Positions 8,212 to 16,461 of a DNA stretch of 49,365 nucleotides are shown one piece after another (positions within the stretch are counted from its first letter, which is position 1; every line of letters begins with the position of its first letter). Made by a program: the position numbers and the translations under genes. The notes beneath the pieces are model-generated. The model had not been told where the DNA came from, did not search any database, and saw only the letters and a program-made list of their open reading frames with translations. Origin of the DNA: Dehalococcoidia bacterium (lineage in GTDB: Bacteria; Chloroflexota; Dehalococcoidia; Tepidiformales; Tepidiformaceae); NCBI GenBank assembly GCA_007118095.1, contig SKSF01000058.1, positions 1 to 49,365 of the forward strand, written 5' to 3'.

Positions 8212-9510
8212 CTAGGCATTAACGCCGCTACCGGTCGCGCGTGCAAGCTCGCCCCAGAACCCGGGGTACGAGACGCCCACAGCATCGTCGTCCACCTGCG
8301 TCTCACCCCCCGCAAGGCACCCCGCGATGGCGCCGAGCATCCCCACGCGGTGGTCGCCGCCGCCGTCCACCCGGGTGCCCGTGAGTTCAGCCGGGCCTTC
8401 CACCTCGAACCCGTCCTCCCGCGCATGCACCGTTGCGCCCATCCTCCCCAGGACGCGCGTCACCGCCTCCACCCGGTCCGACTCTTTCACGCGCAGCTCT
8501 GTGGCATCGCGCACAACCGTGGTCCCTTTCGCATGTGCCCCGAGGATCGCCACCAGCGGCAGCTCATCGATCGCTCGCGGAACCAGGTCTCCGCCGACGT
8601 CTGTGGCCCGGAGTTGGGAGCTGCGCACACGCAGGTCGGCGATAGGTTCCCCGCCGGACAGCCGCTCCTCGAGCACCTCGATGTCGGCCCCCATCTGCTG
8701 CATGATCTCCAGCATTCCCGTCCGTGTCGGATTCACGTTCACGTTTGTCAGTCGGATTTCCGCGCTCGGGTGACACGCCGCAAGCACCATCCACGGCGCC
8801 GCGCTCGAAATGTCACCCGGCACGTGCATCGAAAGGGGCGCAAGCTGCGTCCCCGGTTCGATCCGCGCCCGCCCGGGTTCAGCCGTAAGCTGCGCTCCCA
8901 TCGCCGTCAGCATCCGTTCGGTGTGGTCCCGCGACGCCGAAGGCTCGGTCACCTCCGTCGCACCATCTGCGTACAGCCCCGCAAGCAGCAGAGCGGACTT
9001 CACCTGTGCGCTGGCCACGGGACTCTCGTAGTGCATCCCGCGCAGGTCGCCGCCTTTGATCACGAGCGGCGGCAGCGTGTCGCCCGTCCGCGCGAACATG
9101 GTTGCGCCCATCGAGCGCAGCGGCCCGATGATTCGCGCCATCGGCCGCCGCCGCAGCGAAGCGTCCCCGGTCAAAATGCTGAGCAGGCGGTTTCCCGCGA
9201 GCAGCCCCGCGAGGAGGCGCATCGTCGTCCCGCTGTTACCGCAATCCAGCACATCGTCACTTTCGAACAGACCGTGCAGGCCGGTCCCGGAGACCGTCGC
9301 GGTATTGCCCCCCTCAGGCCAGGCAATCTCCGCCCCGAGCTGTTGCAGGCACCGCTGCGTCGACCGGATGTCCTCCGAATCGAGCAGGTTCGAGACGTGC
9401 GCCTCGCCGCTTGCGATTGCGTTGAAGATGAGGCTCCGGTGCGAGATCGACTTGTCCGGCGGCACGGCAATCTCCGCCCGGATCGCCAGCGGCCGCCGCA
9501 CCAGCGTCAT
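8212..9510 (-). CDS. aroA: 3-phosphoshikimate 1-carboxyvinyltransferase (EPSP synthase)
   Basis: A 432-residue enzyme that joins shikimate-3-phosphate and PEP in aromatic amino acid synthesis. PPDKSISHR at 17-25 holds the substrate-binding Lys20, Ser21 and Arg25. GNSGTTMR at 91-98 is the PEP/glyphosate loop with the ordinary glycine. LRRRPM (about 119-124) and the LRVKESDR segment follow in the expected order. It overlaps tyrA by 4 bp, so the two are translationally coupled, which fits their shared pathway. Confidence 0.95.
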   Translation of the reverse strand: MTLVRRPLAIRAEIAVPPDKSISHRSLIFNAIASGEAHVSNLLDSEDIRSTQRCLQQLGAEIAWPEGGNTATVSGTGLHGLFESDDVLDCGNSGTTMRLLAGLLAGNRLLSILTGDASLRRRPMARIIGPLRSMGATMFARTGDTLPPLVIKGGDLRGMHYESPVASAQVKSALLLAGLYADGATEVTEPSASRDHTERMLTAMGAQLTAEPGRARIEPGTQLAPLSMHVPGDISSAAPWMVLAACHPSAEIRLTNVNVNPTRTGMLEIMQQMGADIEVLEERLSGGEPIADLRVRSSQLRATDVGGDLVPRAIDELPLVAILGAHAKGTTVVRDATELRVKESDRVEAVTRVLGRMGATVHAREDGFEVEGPAELTGTRVDGGGDHRVGMLGAIAGCLAGGETQVDDDAVGVSYPGFWGELARATGSGVNA

Positions 9511-10562
9511 CGCTTATCCCGGTCCCGCGAGTCGCCTTCTTCCAGCTCCCGCCGAAGTTTCTCTTCATCCGTGATCTTGAAGCCGCGCGCCGACATTTCC
9601 TTGAGCCGCGTGTAGTTGCTGCCCACGAAGAACTGCGCCATCGCGTCCTGCGCCGAAGGCAGCGGCGGGCCCTCGGGGCCCTTCTCCACACGCGGATTCA
9701 GCATCCACGCATCGCGGTCCATCTGCGTGCTCGCCATCAGGCTGCGGAGGGCATCGCCACCCTCCTCCACAGCGTCTTCCACGTTCATCAGCTCTTCGCG
9801 GAAGCGCCGGAGCCAGTGCAGCACCGCATCCTTGTTCGTCGTCACGATATCGGTAGACATCGTCGAGTCTGTGCTCGCCAGCCGCGTAAGATCTTTGAAG
9901 CCCGGCCCGGAAAGCAACGCCGCGTCCTCCCAGCCCTTGCTGTCGCGCAAAAGCCGGAACAACGTCACCGAAACCATCAGCGGCATATGGCTCACCGCGG
10001 CCGTCCACATGTCATGCTCGGCCGCATCGATGTGCACCGGGTGCCCCCCGAGCGTCTCGATCATCCCCAGCACCGAGTTCACCGAGCGTTCCCGGGCCGT
10101 TGTCGCAGGTGTGATGGCCCACGTCGCCCCCTGGAAGAGCTCAGCCGTCGCATCGCGCGGGCCGCTCGTCTCTTTCCCCGCCATCGGGTGACCACCCACG
10201 AAGTCCACGCCTTGCGGAAGGAACTCCTGTGCCCACTCCATGACCTCGGCCTTGGTGCTGCACGTATCGGTCACGACCGCGCCCTCTTCCAGGTACGGCA
10301 CCATTTCGCGCATGATGTGCCGCGCCGCCTGGACAGGCACGGCGATGATCACAACGCCAGCGCCGCGCACAGCCTGCTCGAGCGAGCCGACTTCTTTATC
10401 GATGGCCCCCGCCTTCTTCGCCATCTTGGCGTTCTGGCGGTCCCGGTCTGCGCCGATGATCTGGTATTTCCGGTCTTTCCGGTTAGCGAGCCCCAGCCCG
10501 ACCGACGTCCCGATCAGACCCGTCCCGATAATCGCAATATGTGGTGATTCGTCCCGTGCCAC
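9507..10562 (-). CDS. tyrA: Prephenate dehydrogenase
   Basis: A 351-residue NAD(P)-dependent enzyme that converts prephenate to 4-hydroxyphenylpyruvate in tyrosine synthesis. The Rossmann motif GTGLIG is at 13-18. Further family segments are VVTDTCSTKAEV (about 95-106), GGHPMAGKETSG (about 123-134) and HDMWTAAVSHMPL (about 183-195), which contains the catalytic histidine region. The C-terminal helical part is present, with no obvious ACT domain. Translation starts at GTG with GGAGGGGGAC directly upstream. It overlaps aroA by 4 bp and sits 34 bp after the HD gene. Confidence 0.93.
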   Translation of the reverse strand: MARDESPHIAIIGTGLIGTSVGLGLANRKDRKYQIIGADRDRQNAKMAKKAGAIDKEVGSLEQAVRGAGVVIIAVPVQAARHIMREMVPYLEEGAVVTDTCSTKAEVMEWAQEFLPQGVDFVGGHPMAGKETSGPRDATAELFQGATWAITPATTARERSVNSVLGMIETLGGHPVHIDAAEHDMWTAAVSHMPLMVSVTLFRLLRDSKGWEDAALLSGPGFKDLTRLASTDSTMSTDIVTTNKDAVLHWLRRFREELMNVEDAVEEGGDALRSLMASTQMDRDAWMLNPRVEKGPEGPPLPSAQDAMAQFFVGSNYTRLKEMSARGFKITDEEKLRRELEEGDSRDRDKR

Positions 10563-10596
10563 GTCCCCCTCCCGGCGTTCAGGTTAGATGCTGCTA

Positions 10597-11085
10597 TTAG
10601 CAGGCGGCGTCTGCCGCCTGGAGTAACGCCAGCATACCATCCTCCACCACCGGGTCATGGTGAAGGAGCGTGTACTCCACCACTGCCGCTGGCGCTCCGG
10701 CCTCACGCAGCAGCACCGCTCCCACTGCCGCGTGGTCGGCGCTCCGGGCCAGCGCGCGACGCATTGCCACCTTGCTCCTGTCCGCCGCCGCCACATCTTC
10801 CAGGCGCAGGGCCTGTGCCACGACCCACGCCACGCGGTCCCGGGTCCGCTGCTCCCCCTTGCCGATATCGTGCAGGAGCGCGGCCAGCATCAGGTCTCGT
10901 TCCATATGTCCGCGCGACTGCAGCCACTGCGCCGTCCGGACAGCGTGCACGATATCCCGCGGCTCCTGTTGGGCGAACAGTTCGAAGAGGCGGTCGTCCA
11001 CCAGCCATTCGCGCGCGAACGCATAGTCATCCCGCGTTGGCCGAACGCCCGCATTCCGGAACTGGCGAAGACGTTCCAGCACCAT
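10597..11085 (-). CDS. HD-domain phosphohydrolase-like protein
   Basis: A 162-residue protein with an HD metal site: H47 (DIVHAVRTA), H72-D73 (LLHDIGKGE) and a distal HHDPV (about 146-150). HD proteins hydrolyse nucleotides or phosphodiesters, but the substrate here is unknown. It is a stand-alone domain at nearly minimal length. It lies 9 bp downstream of the site-2 protease gene and 34 bp upstream of tyrA, suggesting one transcript. Confidence 0.82.
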   Translation of the reverse strand: MVLERLRQFRNAGVRPTRDDYAFAREWLVDDRLFELFAQQEPRDIVHAVRTAQWLQSRGHMERDLMLAALLHDIGKGEQRTRDRVAWVVAQALRLEDVAAADRSKVAMRRALARSADHAAVGAVLLREAGAPAAVVEYTLLHHDPVVEDGMLALLQAADAAC

Positions 11086-11094
11086 GTGCCTTCC

Positions 11095-11781
11095 TTAGAG
11101 CAGCAGGTCCATCACCACGTCCATCACGCCCCAGATGATCCAGTGCAACACGGCCAGGTCCGGCACCAGGAAGCCCACCACCAGCAGCGTGATAAGAATC
11201 CCCGGCCCGTAAGGCGCGAGCCGTTCGAGCTGCTGTGCGATCTCCCGCGGCGCGACCCCTGTTACCACCTTGAAGCCGTCGAGCGGATGCAGCGGAATCA
11301 GGTTGAAGATCCCCAGCAGCACGTTGAAGAGGACGATCATGAACAGGAAGAAGCCCACGATCTCCATGCCGCTCGCGTGCTCGATCAACGTCACGTCGCC
11401 AAACGTCGGGACCCACCCCATGCGCAAAGGGATCGCGGCCAGGAATGCGAAGAAGAAGTTCGACGCAGGCCCCGCAATTGCCACCAGCGCATTCCCGCGC
11501 TGAGGGCCGATGCGCAACGCATACGGGTTCACCGGTGTTGGCCTGCCCCAGCCGAAGCCCAGCAGCACAAGCGCCGCCACGCCCATGGGGTCAATATGGA
11601 CCACCGGGTTCAGCGTGAGCCGCCCCTGCCGCGCCGCCGTATCGTCTCCAAGTTCGCTTGCGGCCCACGCGTGGCAGAACTCGTGAAAGGCAATCCCCCC
11701 AAGGATCGCGACGCCGACAGCCAGGAGATACGCAATGAGCGCGGGCGGGTTGTTCAGCAGGTCGCCCAGGAACCAGATCAT
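11095..11781 (-). CDS. Site-2 protease family (M50) membrane metalloprotease
   Basis: A 228-residue intramembrane zinc protease. The HEFCH motif is at 33-37 inside the first conserved membrane helix, and the third zinc ligand is Asp168 in HPLDGF (165-170). About five hydrophobic segments are visible (about 11-32, 62-78, 98-118, 142-162, 200-225). NPVVHIDPMG near 58-67 is typical of the compact bacterial M50 group. There is no PDZ domain, so it is the small form. Substrates are unknown; the family cleaves membrane-anchored regulators. It leads the minus-strand block running to gmk. No clear Shine-Dalgarno precedes the ATG. Confidence 0.9.
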   Translation of the reverse strand: MIWFLGDLLNNPPALIAYLLAVGVAILGGIAFHEFCHAWAASELGDDTAARQGRLTLNPVVHIDPMGVAALVLLGFGWGRPTPVNPYALRIGPQRGNALVAIAGPASNFFFAFLAAIPLRMGWVPTFGDVTLIEHASGMEIVGFFLFMIVLFNVLLGIFNLIPLHPLDGFKVVTGVAPREIAQQLERLAPYGPGILITLLVVGFLVPDLAVLHWIIWGVMDVVMDLLL

Positions 11782-11863
11782 GTGTGCTCGATGCTAGCAC
11801 AGCCCCCTTTGCCGGTCGTCGCTGTCCCCACACGCCGCCCTCTTGCACATTTCTTAACGTCCG

Positions 11864-11892
11864 TTGACCGCATTCGGGGCCGCTGATACGTT
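11864..11892 (+). promoter_or_regulatory. Candidate promoter for the propeller/lysozyme-like cluster
   Basis: TTGACC (11864-11869) and TACGTT (11887-11892) are separated by 17 bp and lie in the divergent gap before the first propeller gene. The -35 box is strong (5 of 6) and the -10 weak (3 of 6). Confidence 0.35.
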
Positions 11893-12010
11893 CCCTCGCA
11901 GGCAGCCGGGCCCCCGTGCCCGGCACAAATGGTATTCGGCGGGGATACCAGGACTCGTCCAATGCAAAGGGCCGGACACGTGTAGGAAGTCGAGACTGCA
12001 CGGTTCAGCT

Positions 12011-12028
12011 GGTGCGATATGTCGCACC
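12011..12028. promoter_or_regulatory. Inverted repeat in the leader of the propeller gene
   Basis: GGTGCGA (12011-12017) and TCGCACC (12022-12028) form a perfect 7-bp inverted repeat around TATG, 19 bp before the GTG start. It could be a protein-binding site or an RNA hairpin near the ribosome-binding site. Confidence 0.35.
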
Positions 12029-12047
12029 GGGCGGGTGAGGTGTCCAC

Positions 12048-13268
12048 GTGGTTCTTCCAAAGGTTAACCCGCTCATTCGCATCTCGGGCTTACTCCAGGC
12101 GCTCATGATTCCGCTGGTCGGCATCGCTATGGCGATCGTCGCCTGGGGCATCGTGTCCCTGCGCCCCACTGGCAACGAACCCGGCAGCACGACGAGCCCC
12201 CCTGTCGCAAACCCTGCCGACGACGCCGCCGACGGGGACCTGCCTCCCTCGGGCTCCGCGGCCTTTCTCATATTCACCGGCGAAACCGACGACCTCGTGG
12301 TTCGTGACCCCATCGACGAAGACGACGAAGGAGAGGTCGTTACAAGCTTTGAACGCCACAATGGCGCCAGCCCGCGAGGACAGGCATCCCCCGATGGGAC
12401 CAGGGTCGCCGTCGTCCATCCGGCGCTCCACGCCGGCGCGCGCCTCACCATTGTCACAGTAGCCGATGGCAAAGAGGTCATGAGTCCCGCCGTCGTCGAT
12501 GACAACACTACCGTCGCCTGGGAGCGGGATGGCTCTGGCCTGGTCGCGGTCGGCTCCACAGGCGTCGACGACAGCGGCCGCGTGAGTTCGTCCCTCCTCC
12601 ACATCAACGCGCGCACCGGCGAAACCCGCACGCTCGCCACCTTCGAAGGCGTCTATCGCGTCGCCCCTGTCGGCTACAGCTCCGACGGCGAATCGCTGTT
12701 CGTCGTCGTCATCGACCAGTCGGGCTCCGAACTCTGGGTCCTCGGCGAAGAACAACGCGAGGTGGTCACCTCTCTCAGCTCCGGACGGACCCGCGACTGG
12801 GCACTCAACCCTGACGGCACCGTCCTCGCATACATCGAAGTCCGGTCCGGCGCCACCGTGCCCACGGTCGGGCGTGCCGTCTTCACAGCCACCGGCGCCC
12901 CCTTACACGTCTCCGATACCACCAGCCCCCAGCAGGGCGTCGTCTGGCGCCCCGGCAGCGTTCATCCTGGCTTCGGCGGCCCGGGCGGCACGCTCCGCCT
13001 CGAAGATTCCATCTCGGGCGGCGAAATGGCCGCGTTCCTGGTCCCCGAAGCATGGTCGCCCGATGGCACGGACCTCATCGCACGGGTCGTCCGCGCCACA
13101 ATCACAAGCAACGAACCGCTCGAGACCTGGGAGGTCTTTCGCGGTGCAGAGCCACTCAGCGCCCCCGGTGGTTCCACTGGCCCCGCACGTGCTGTCCTCT
13201 TCGATGAACAGAGTGAGGTCAGCTTCCTGGGCTGGGTCACGGATACCGATGCCCCCACACCCGAATAA
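12048..13268 (+). CDS. Membrane-anchored beta-propeller (PD40/WD40-like) protein, first of two paralogues
   Basis: A 406-residue protein with a short cytoplasmic start, one N-terminal membrane anchor (about 12-36), a Pro/Ser/Asp-rich linker and a large extracytoplasmic region of repeated strands with SPDGTRVAV-like units (ASPDGTRVAVV, SSDGESLFVVV, NPDGTVLAYIE). These fit a TolB/PD40-type propeller. No enzymatic motif is visible. The start is GTG at 12048, preceded by GGTGAGG. The next gene begins 18 bp later and is a clear paralogue: both contain RDW-x-L/N-P-x-G and LA-x-IE in matching places. Function unknown; a sensor or scaffold role at the envelope is a guess. Confidence 0.75.
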   Translation: MVLPKVNPLIRISGLLQALMIPLVGIAMAIVAWGIVSLRPTGNEPGSTTSPPVANPADDAADGDLPPSGSAAFLIFTGETDDLVVRDPIDEDDEGEVVTSFERHNGASPRGQASPDGTRVAVVHPALHAGARLTIVTVADGKEVMSPAVVDDNTTVAWERDGSGLVAVGSTGVDDSGRVSSSLLHINARTGETRTLATFEGVYRVAPVGYSSDGESLFVVVIDQSGSELWVLGEEQREVVTSLSSGRTRDWALNPDGTVLAYIEVRSGATVPTVGRAVFTATGAPLHVSDTTSPQQGVVWRPGSVHPGFGGPGGTLRLEDSISGGEMAAFLVPEAWSPDGTDLIARVVRATITSNEPLETWEVFRGAEPLSAPGGSTGPARAVLFDEQSEVSFLGWVTDTDAPTPE

Positions 13269-13286
13269 AGGTGAAGGAGTAATCTC

Positions 13287-14414
13287 TTGGCGCTATCCAG
13301 GTCGAACCTCCGGCGGCGCGCGAGCCTGAATACCATCCTCATCGTGTTGAGCATCATCACGGCGTTCCTTGCTGGACTTCCCGTCGTCGCCGGGATACTC
13401 AGCGAGACCTTCGGGAGCGGGCAGCGCAGCACCGCGTTCGCCGCCGCCCCTCCCGGGCACTACGCCGTCTACACGAGCTCCCACGAAACCCACGACGAGA
13501 TCCGCGTCGCCCCGGGCGACGACCCCGGTGACGTCATCACGGTCGCCACCATCGAACGCCTGCCCGGCTTCGCCTCCCGCGGCGCTGTCTCGCCCGACGG
13601 CACACAGCTGGCCCTCGTCGTCGTCGAAGCCGGCACCCCCGCGCAGCCCGAGGCATCGCTCCAGCTGCTCGACCTTGAAAGTGGCGAGCGCACGGTCATC
13701 GCCACACGTGTCGAATTCCGCCAGGTCCCCGTCTGGGACAACGAAGGCGAAGCCGTCTTCGTCACACGCCGCGCCCCCGGCGAAGACGGCCAGGGCCCCG
13801 GCGACGTCTCCGTTCTCCGTGCCCCCGTCGACGCCAGCGGCGCCTCCGTCGTCGAACAGTACCAGGGTATCTACGGCGCCTACCCCGTCGCGGCCGACCC
13901 TGGCGGCCGTCTCGTCACCGTTGTAATCGATGGCTCCGGCTCAACCGTATACCGCGAGGGAAACGAGGTGGTTGACCTTGGGCCACATATCACCCGCGAC
14001 TGGGACCTCAGTCCCGGTGGCGACGAGCTCGCCTTCATTGAAACGAACCTCGCCGAGGGCGAGCGCTACATCCCCCGTACGGCCAGCCTGTCAGGTGATC
14101 CCACCGTCCGCGCGCAATCCACCAGCGAAGATGTCGAAGCGCTCGGTGTCGCATGGGACTCGGGCAGCGAGCCGGTATTCGGATACGAGGCATCGGTCTC
14201 TGCAACGGGCGATAGCCGGGCATTCGCACAGTCCCGCGAACAGGGTTTCGATATCCCGCTCTCCTACAGTACCGATGGCTCCGCCATCGCCGTCCAGCAT
14301 TGGACAGGCAGCGGTTTTGACCAGCCGGGTGCAGCCAGCGTCGTCATCATCAATGGACAGGGCCGCGTCACCCTCGATGACGCCACGAGGTTCTACGGAT
14401 GGTCCGAACGCTAG
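13287..14414 (+). CDS. Membrane-anchored beta-propeller protein, second paralogue
   Basis: A 375-residue paralogue of the preceding protein. A basic N-terminus (RSNLRRRA) is followed by one hydrophobic segment (about 14-34), then an extracytoplasmic region with SPDGTQLALV, LSPGGDELAFIE and STDGSAIAV units, again suggesting a PD40-like propeller. It starts at TTG; GAAGGAG seven bases upstream decides this rare start. Its 3' end overlaps the lysozyme-like gene by 16 bp, so the two are coupled. Confidence 0.75.
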   Translation: MALSRSNLRRRASLNTILIVLSIITAFLAGLPVVAGILSETFGSGQRSTAFAAAPPGHYAVYTSSHETHDEIRVAPGDDPGDVITVATIERLPGFASRGAVSPDGTQLALVVVEAGTPAQPEASLQLLDLESGERTVIATRVEFRQVPVWDNEGEAVFVTRRAPGEDGQGPGDVSVLRAPVDASGASVVEQYQGIYGAYPVAADPGGRLVTVVIDGSGSTVYREGNEVVDLGPHITRDWDLSPGGDELAFIETNLAEGERYIPRTASLSGDPTVRAQSTSEDVEALGVAWDSGSEPVFGYEASVSATGDSRAFAQSREQGFDIPLSYSTDGSAIAVQHWTGSGFDQPGAASVVIINGQGRVTLDDATRFYGWSER

Positions 14415-15970
14415 CCTGCGCCGCACTCTTCGTCGCAACGGCCACGCTGGCGGCATACGTGTGGTTTTACCCTTCGTCCTCGGCCAGTGCCCAGTCTCTG
14501 CCGCCTACCTGTGGGGTCGAGCCCTTCACGTTCAATACCTTCGAGATGCCCTTCCATGCTGGCGACTTTGGCCAGTACAAAGCGCTCATCGACCTCGCGA
14601 CCGAAGGCAATCTGTTCCCCTCCGGCAGCGCCTTCGCGTATCCCGGTGTCGCCGCCGGAGACCGCGAGTCCCGCGGCGCCCCGGACCCGTCAAACCGTAT
14701 CCCCGCTACGGTTTACTACGCCATCGCATGGCAGGAATCCGGCTGGCAAAACGCCAGCAACTCCGTCCCCTGGGGCGGCGTGGGCCCCACGCTCCGTTCG
14801 TTCGACTGCGGTTTCGGGATTGGGCAAATCACGAGCGGGATGGCGAACCATAGCGGCTACCCCACGCATAAGCAGACCCTCGTCGGCACGCACCCGGCGT
14901 TCAACGTCGCGGAAGGCATCCGCATCCTCGCCTACCACTGGAACATCGCCCCCGAATACCGGCCCATCGCCGGAGAGGGCAACCCCGAACACCTGGAAGA
15001 CTGGTACTACGCCATCTGGGGGTACAACGGCTTTGCCTGGTCGAACCACCCCATGCATCCCCGCCTCGACCCGCTCCGCGCGGGCGACGCCGAGGCCCCC
15101 ATCTCCCACTGTTGGGACAGCTCCGCCGACAGTTACGTGTCGAATCCGAACGGCTCGGGCCCTGTCTATGGCGGCTACGGCGACTACACGTTCCCCGAAA
15201 TCGTCTACGGCTGTATGCGCAATCCCCCGTTCAACGGTGGTGAGCGCATGTGGGAACCGGTCGAATTCCATATGCCCGACCTCGAACGGGAAGAAGTCGC
15301 CGCCGCGTTCGACGCCTATGGCGCTGATGCCGACCCGCCATCCTGGGGCGGCTGCGCCTCCTTCGGATGCCCCGAGATGGACTTCCCCACGAGCTTCCCC
15401 GATGACGACATCGAACCCAACAAAGACGTCGTCGGCCCCACCGATGCCTCGCCGTCCCAGTTCCTCGGGAGCCCCGTCCTGTCCTTCAGCGGGCCCTCGT
15501 CCGCGAGCCTGGTTGCCCATTCCGGCGGCTCCGTCGATACCGTCGCAGTAACCGCGACGAACAATGGCTCCTATATCGCCCCCTTCCGCATCCGCAGCGA
15601 TCAACCCTGGCTCGTGGCATACGATGCAAACGGCTCGTCGTCACGTTACCTTGATGGGAACGTTGCCATCGGCAGTGAGACCGAAGTGGTCATCACAAAC
15701 GTCCCCACCCGCCAAACAAAGAACGGGCATGTTGCTCAAATGCGGATCACCCTGGACACCAACTCCCTCCCGCCCGGGACCTCCTCCGGCACCATCCATT
15801 TCGAGCCGCTGTATGGCGGCGGACAGGCGTTGTCGGTGAGCGTTACGGCAACAAACGAACAGGGATCGACTCCAACGCCCACCGCCACGCCCACCACCGC
15901 ACCCGATCCCACGCCCACGCCCGGGCCGGTCGCTGAGATCAAAGTTCCCGCCCTGGCGTCGGACCAGTGA
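14399..15970 (+). CDS. Secreted lysozyme/transglycosylase-like protein with Pro/Thr-rich tail
   Basis: A 523-residue exported protein. A signal peptide (about 1-32, ending SASAQ) precedes a region resembling the SLT/lysozyme fold: IAWQESGW (109-116) with candidate catalytic Glu113, then FGIGQIT (139-145) and WYYAIWGYNG, all in the order seen in transglycosylases. A beta-sandwich-like region (about 355-490) with VDTVAVTATNNGS and DQPWL may be a BACON/Ig-like module. The tail is a TPTPTATPT-type linker, suggesting wall attachment or spacing. Peptidoglycan is the likely target, by inference. ATG at 14399 with GAGG eight bases upstream lies inside the previous gene. Confidence 0.78.
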   Translation: MVRTLACAALFVATATLAAYVWFYPSSSASAQSLPPTCGVEPFTFNTFEMPFHAGDFGQYKALIDLATEGNLFPSGSAFAYPGVAAGDRESRGAPDPSNRIPATVYYAIAWQESGWQNASNSVPWGGVGPTLRSFDCGFGIGQITSGMANHSGYPTHKQTLVGTHPAFNVAEGIRILAYHWNIAPEYRPIAGEGNPEHLEDWYYAIWGYNGFAWSNHPMHPRLDPLRAGDAEAPISHCWDSSADSYVSNPNGSGPVYGGYGDYTFPEIVYGCMRNPPFNGGERMWEPVEFHMPDLEREEVAAAFDAYGADADPPSWGGCASFGCPEMDFPTSFPDDDIEPNKDVVGPTDASPSQFLGSPVLSFSGPSSASLVAHSGGSVDTVAVTATNNGSYIAPFRIRSDQPWLVAYDANGSSSRYLDGNVAIGSETEVVITNVPTRQTKNGHVAQMRITLDTNSLPPGTSSGTIHFEPLYGGGQALSVSVTATNEQGSTPTPTATPTTAPDPTPTPGPVAEIKVPALASDQ

Positions 15971-16461
15971 GCACCTGGCGTCGTATCCGCCGCCACCATG
16001 GGCTCGAGCACGCTGCGGTCGCGGTGATTGGACAGTGGCGCGGGCGCCGCGTGCCCGTCTTTGGGATCAGCAGCCCCCGGGGATTCATCCTGGTTGGCCC
16101 GTTCGAGCGCGGCGAAGCCCAGGAAGCTGCCCACGAAGCCTTGCGGCGCCTCAACGCTGGCCAGCGAAACCTCGCCCTCAGCGATGACTGTGGCACGTCG
16201 CTGCTCGCCACAGCCGTCCTCACGACAGGCGCAGTCCTGGCACTCACCCGCCGAAGCCCCCTGGCAAGGCTCCCGCTCGCCATCACCGCGGCTGTCGCGA
16301 TCAACCGCTTCGCGCCCCGCCTGGGCCGCTGGCTCCAGCGCGAACTCACTACCGACGCCGCGCTCGAACACGTCGTCATCGCCCGCGTACGCGAGCTCGA
16401 TGTCTTTGGCCGCTTCCTGGTCGTGAGCGTCAGCGTCCGCGATACCGGCCACGATCAGTGA
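15967..16461 (+). CDS. DUF6391-like small membrane protein
   Basis: A 164-residue protein starting with GTG in a 4-bp overlap with the previous gene's stop. HHGLEHAAV (about 9-17) followed by SSPRGFILVGPF (about 35-46) resembles DUF6391 proteins. A hydrophobic stretch (about 79-108) probably spans the membrane once or twice. No catalytic motif is recognised. The overlaps place it in the propeller and lysozyme-like transcript. Its stop overlaps the convergent EF-G paralogue stop by 7 bp. Confidence 0.7.
   Translation: MSTWRRIRRHHGLEHAAVAVIGQWRGRRVPVFGISSPRGFILVGPFERGEAQEAAHEALRRLNAGQRNLALSDDCGTSLLATAVLTTGAVLALTRRSPLARLPLAITAAVAINRFAPRLGRWLQRELTTDAALEHVVIARVRELDVFGRFLVVSVSVRDTGHDQ

Noticed and set aside
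7366-9615. Long plus-strand open frame (749 codons) opposite gmk, aroA and tyrA
   Set aside because: It is antisense to three clearly conserved genes and its sequence is Arg/His/Pro-rich, as expected from GC-rich mirror reading.
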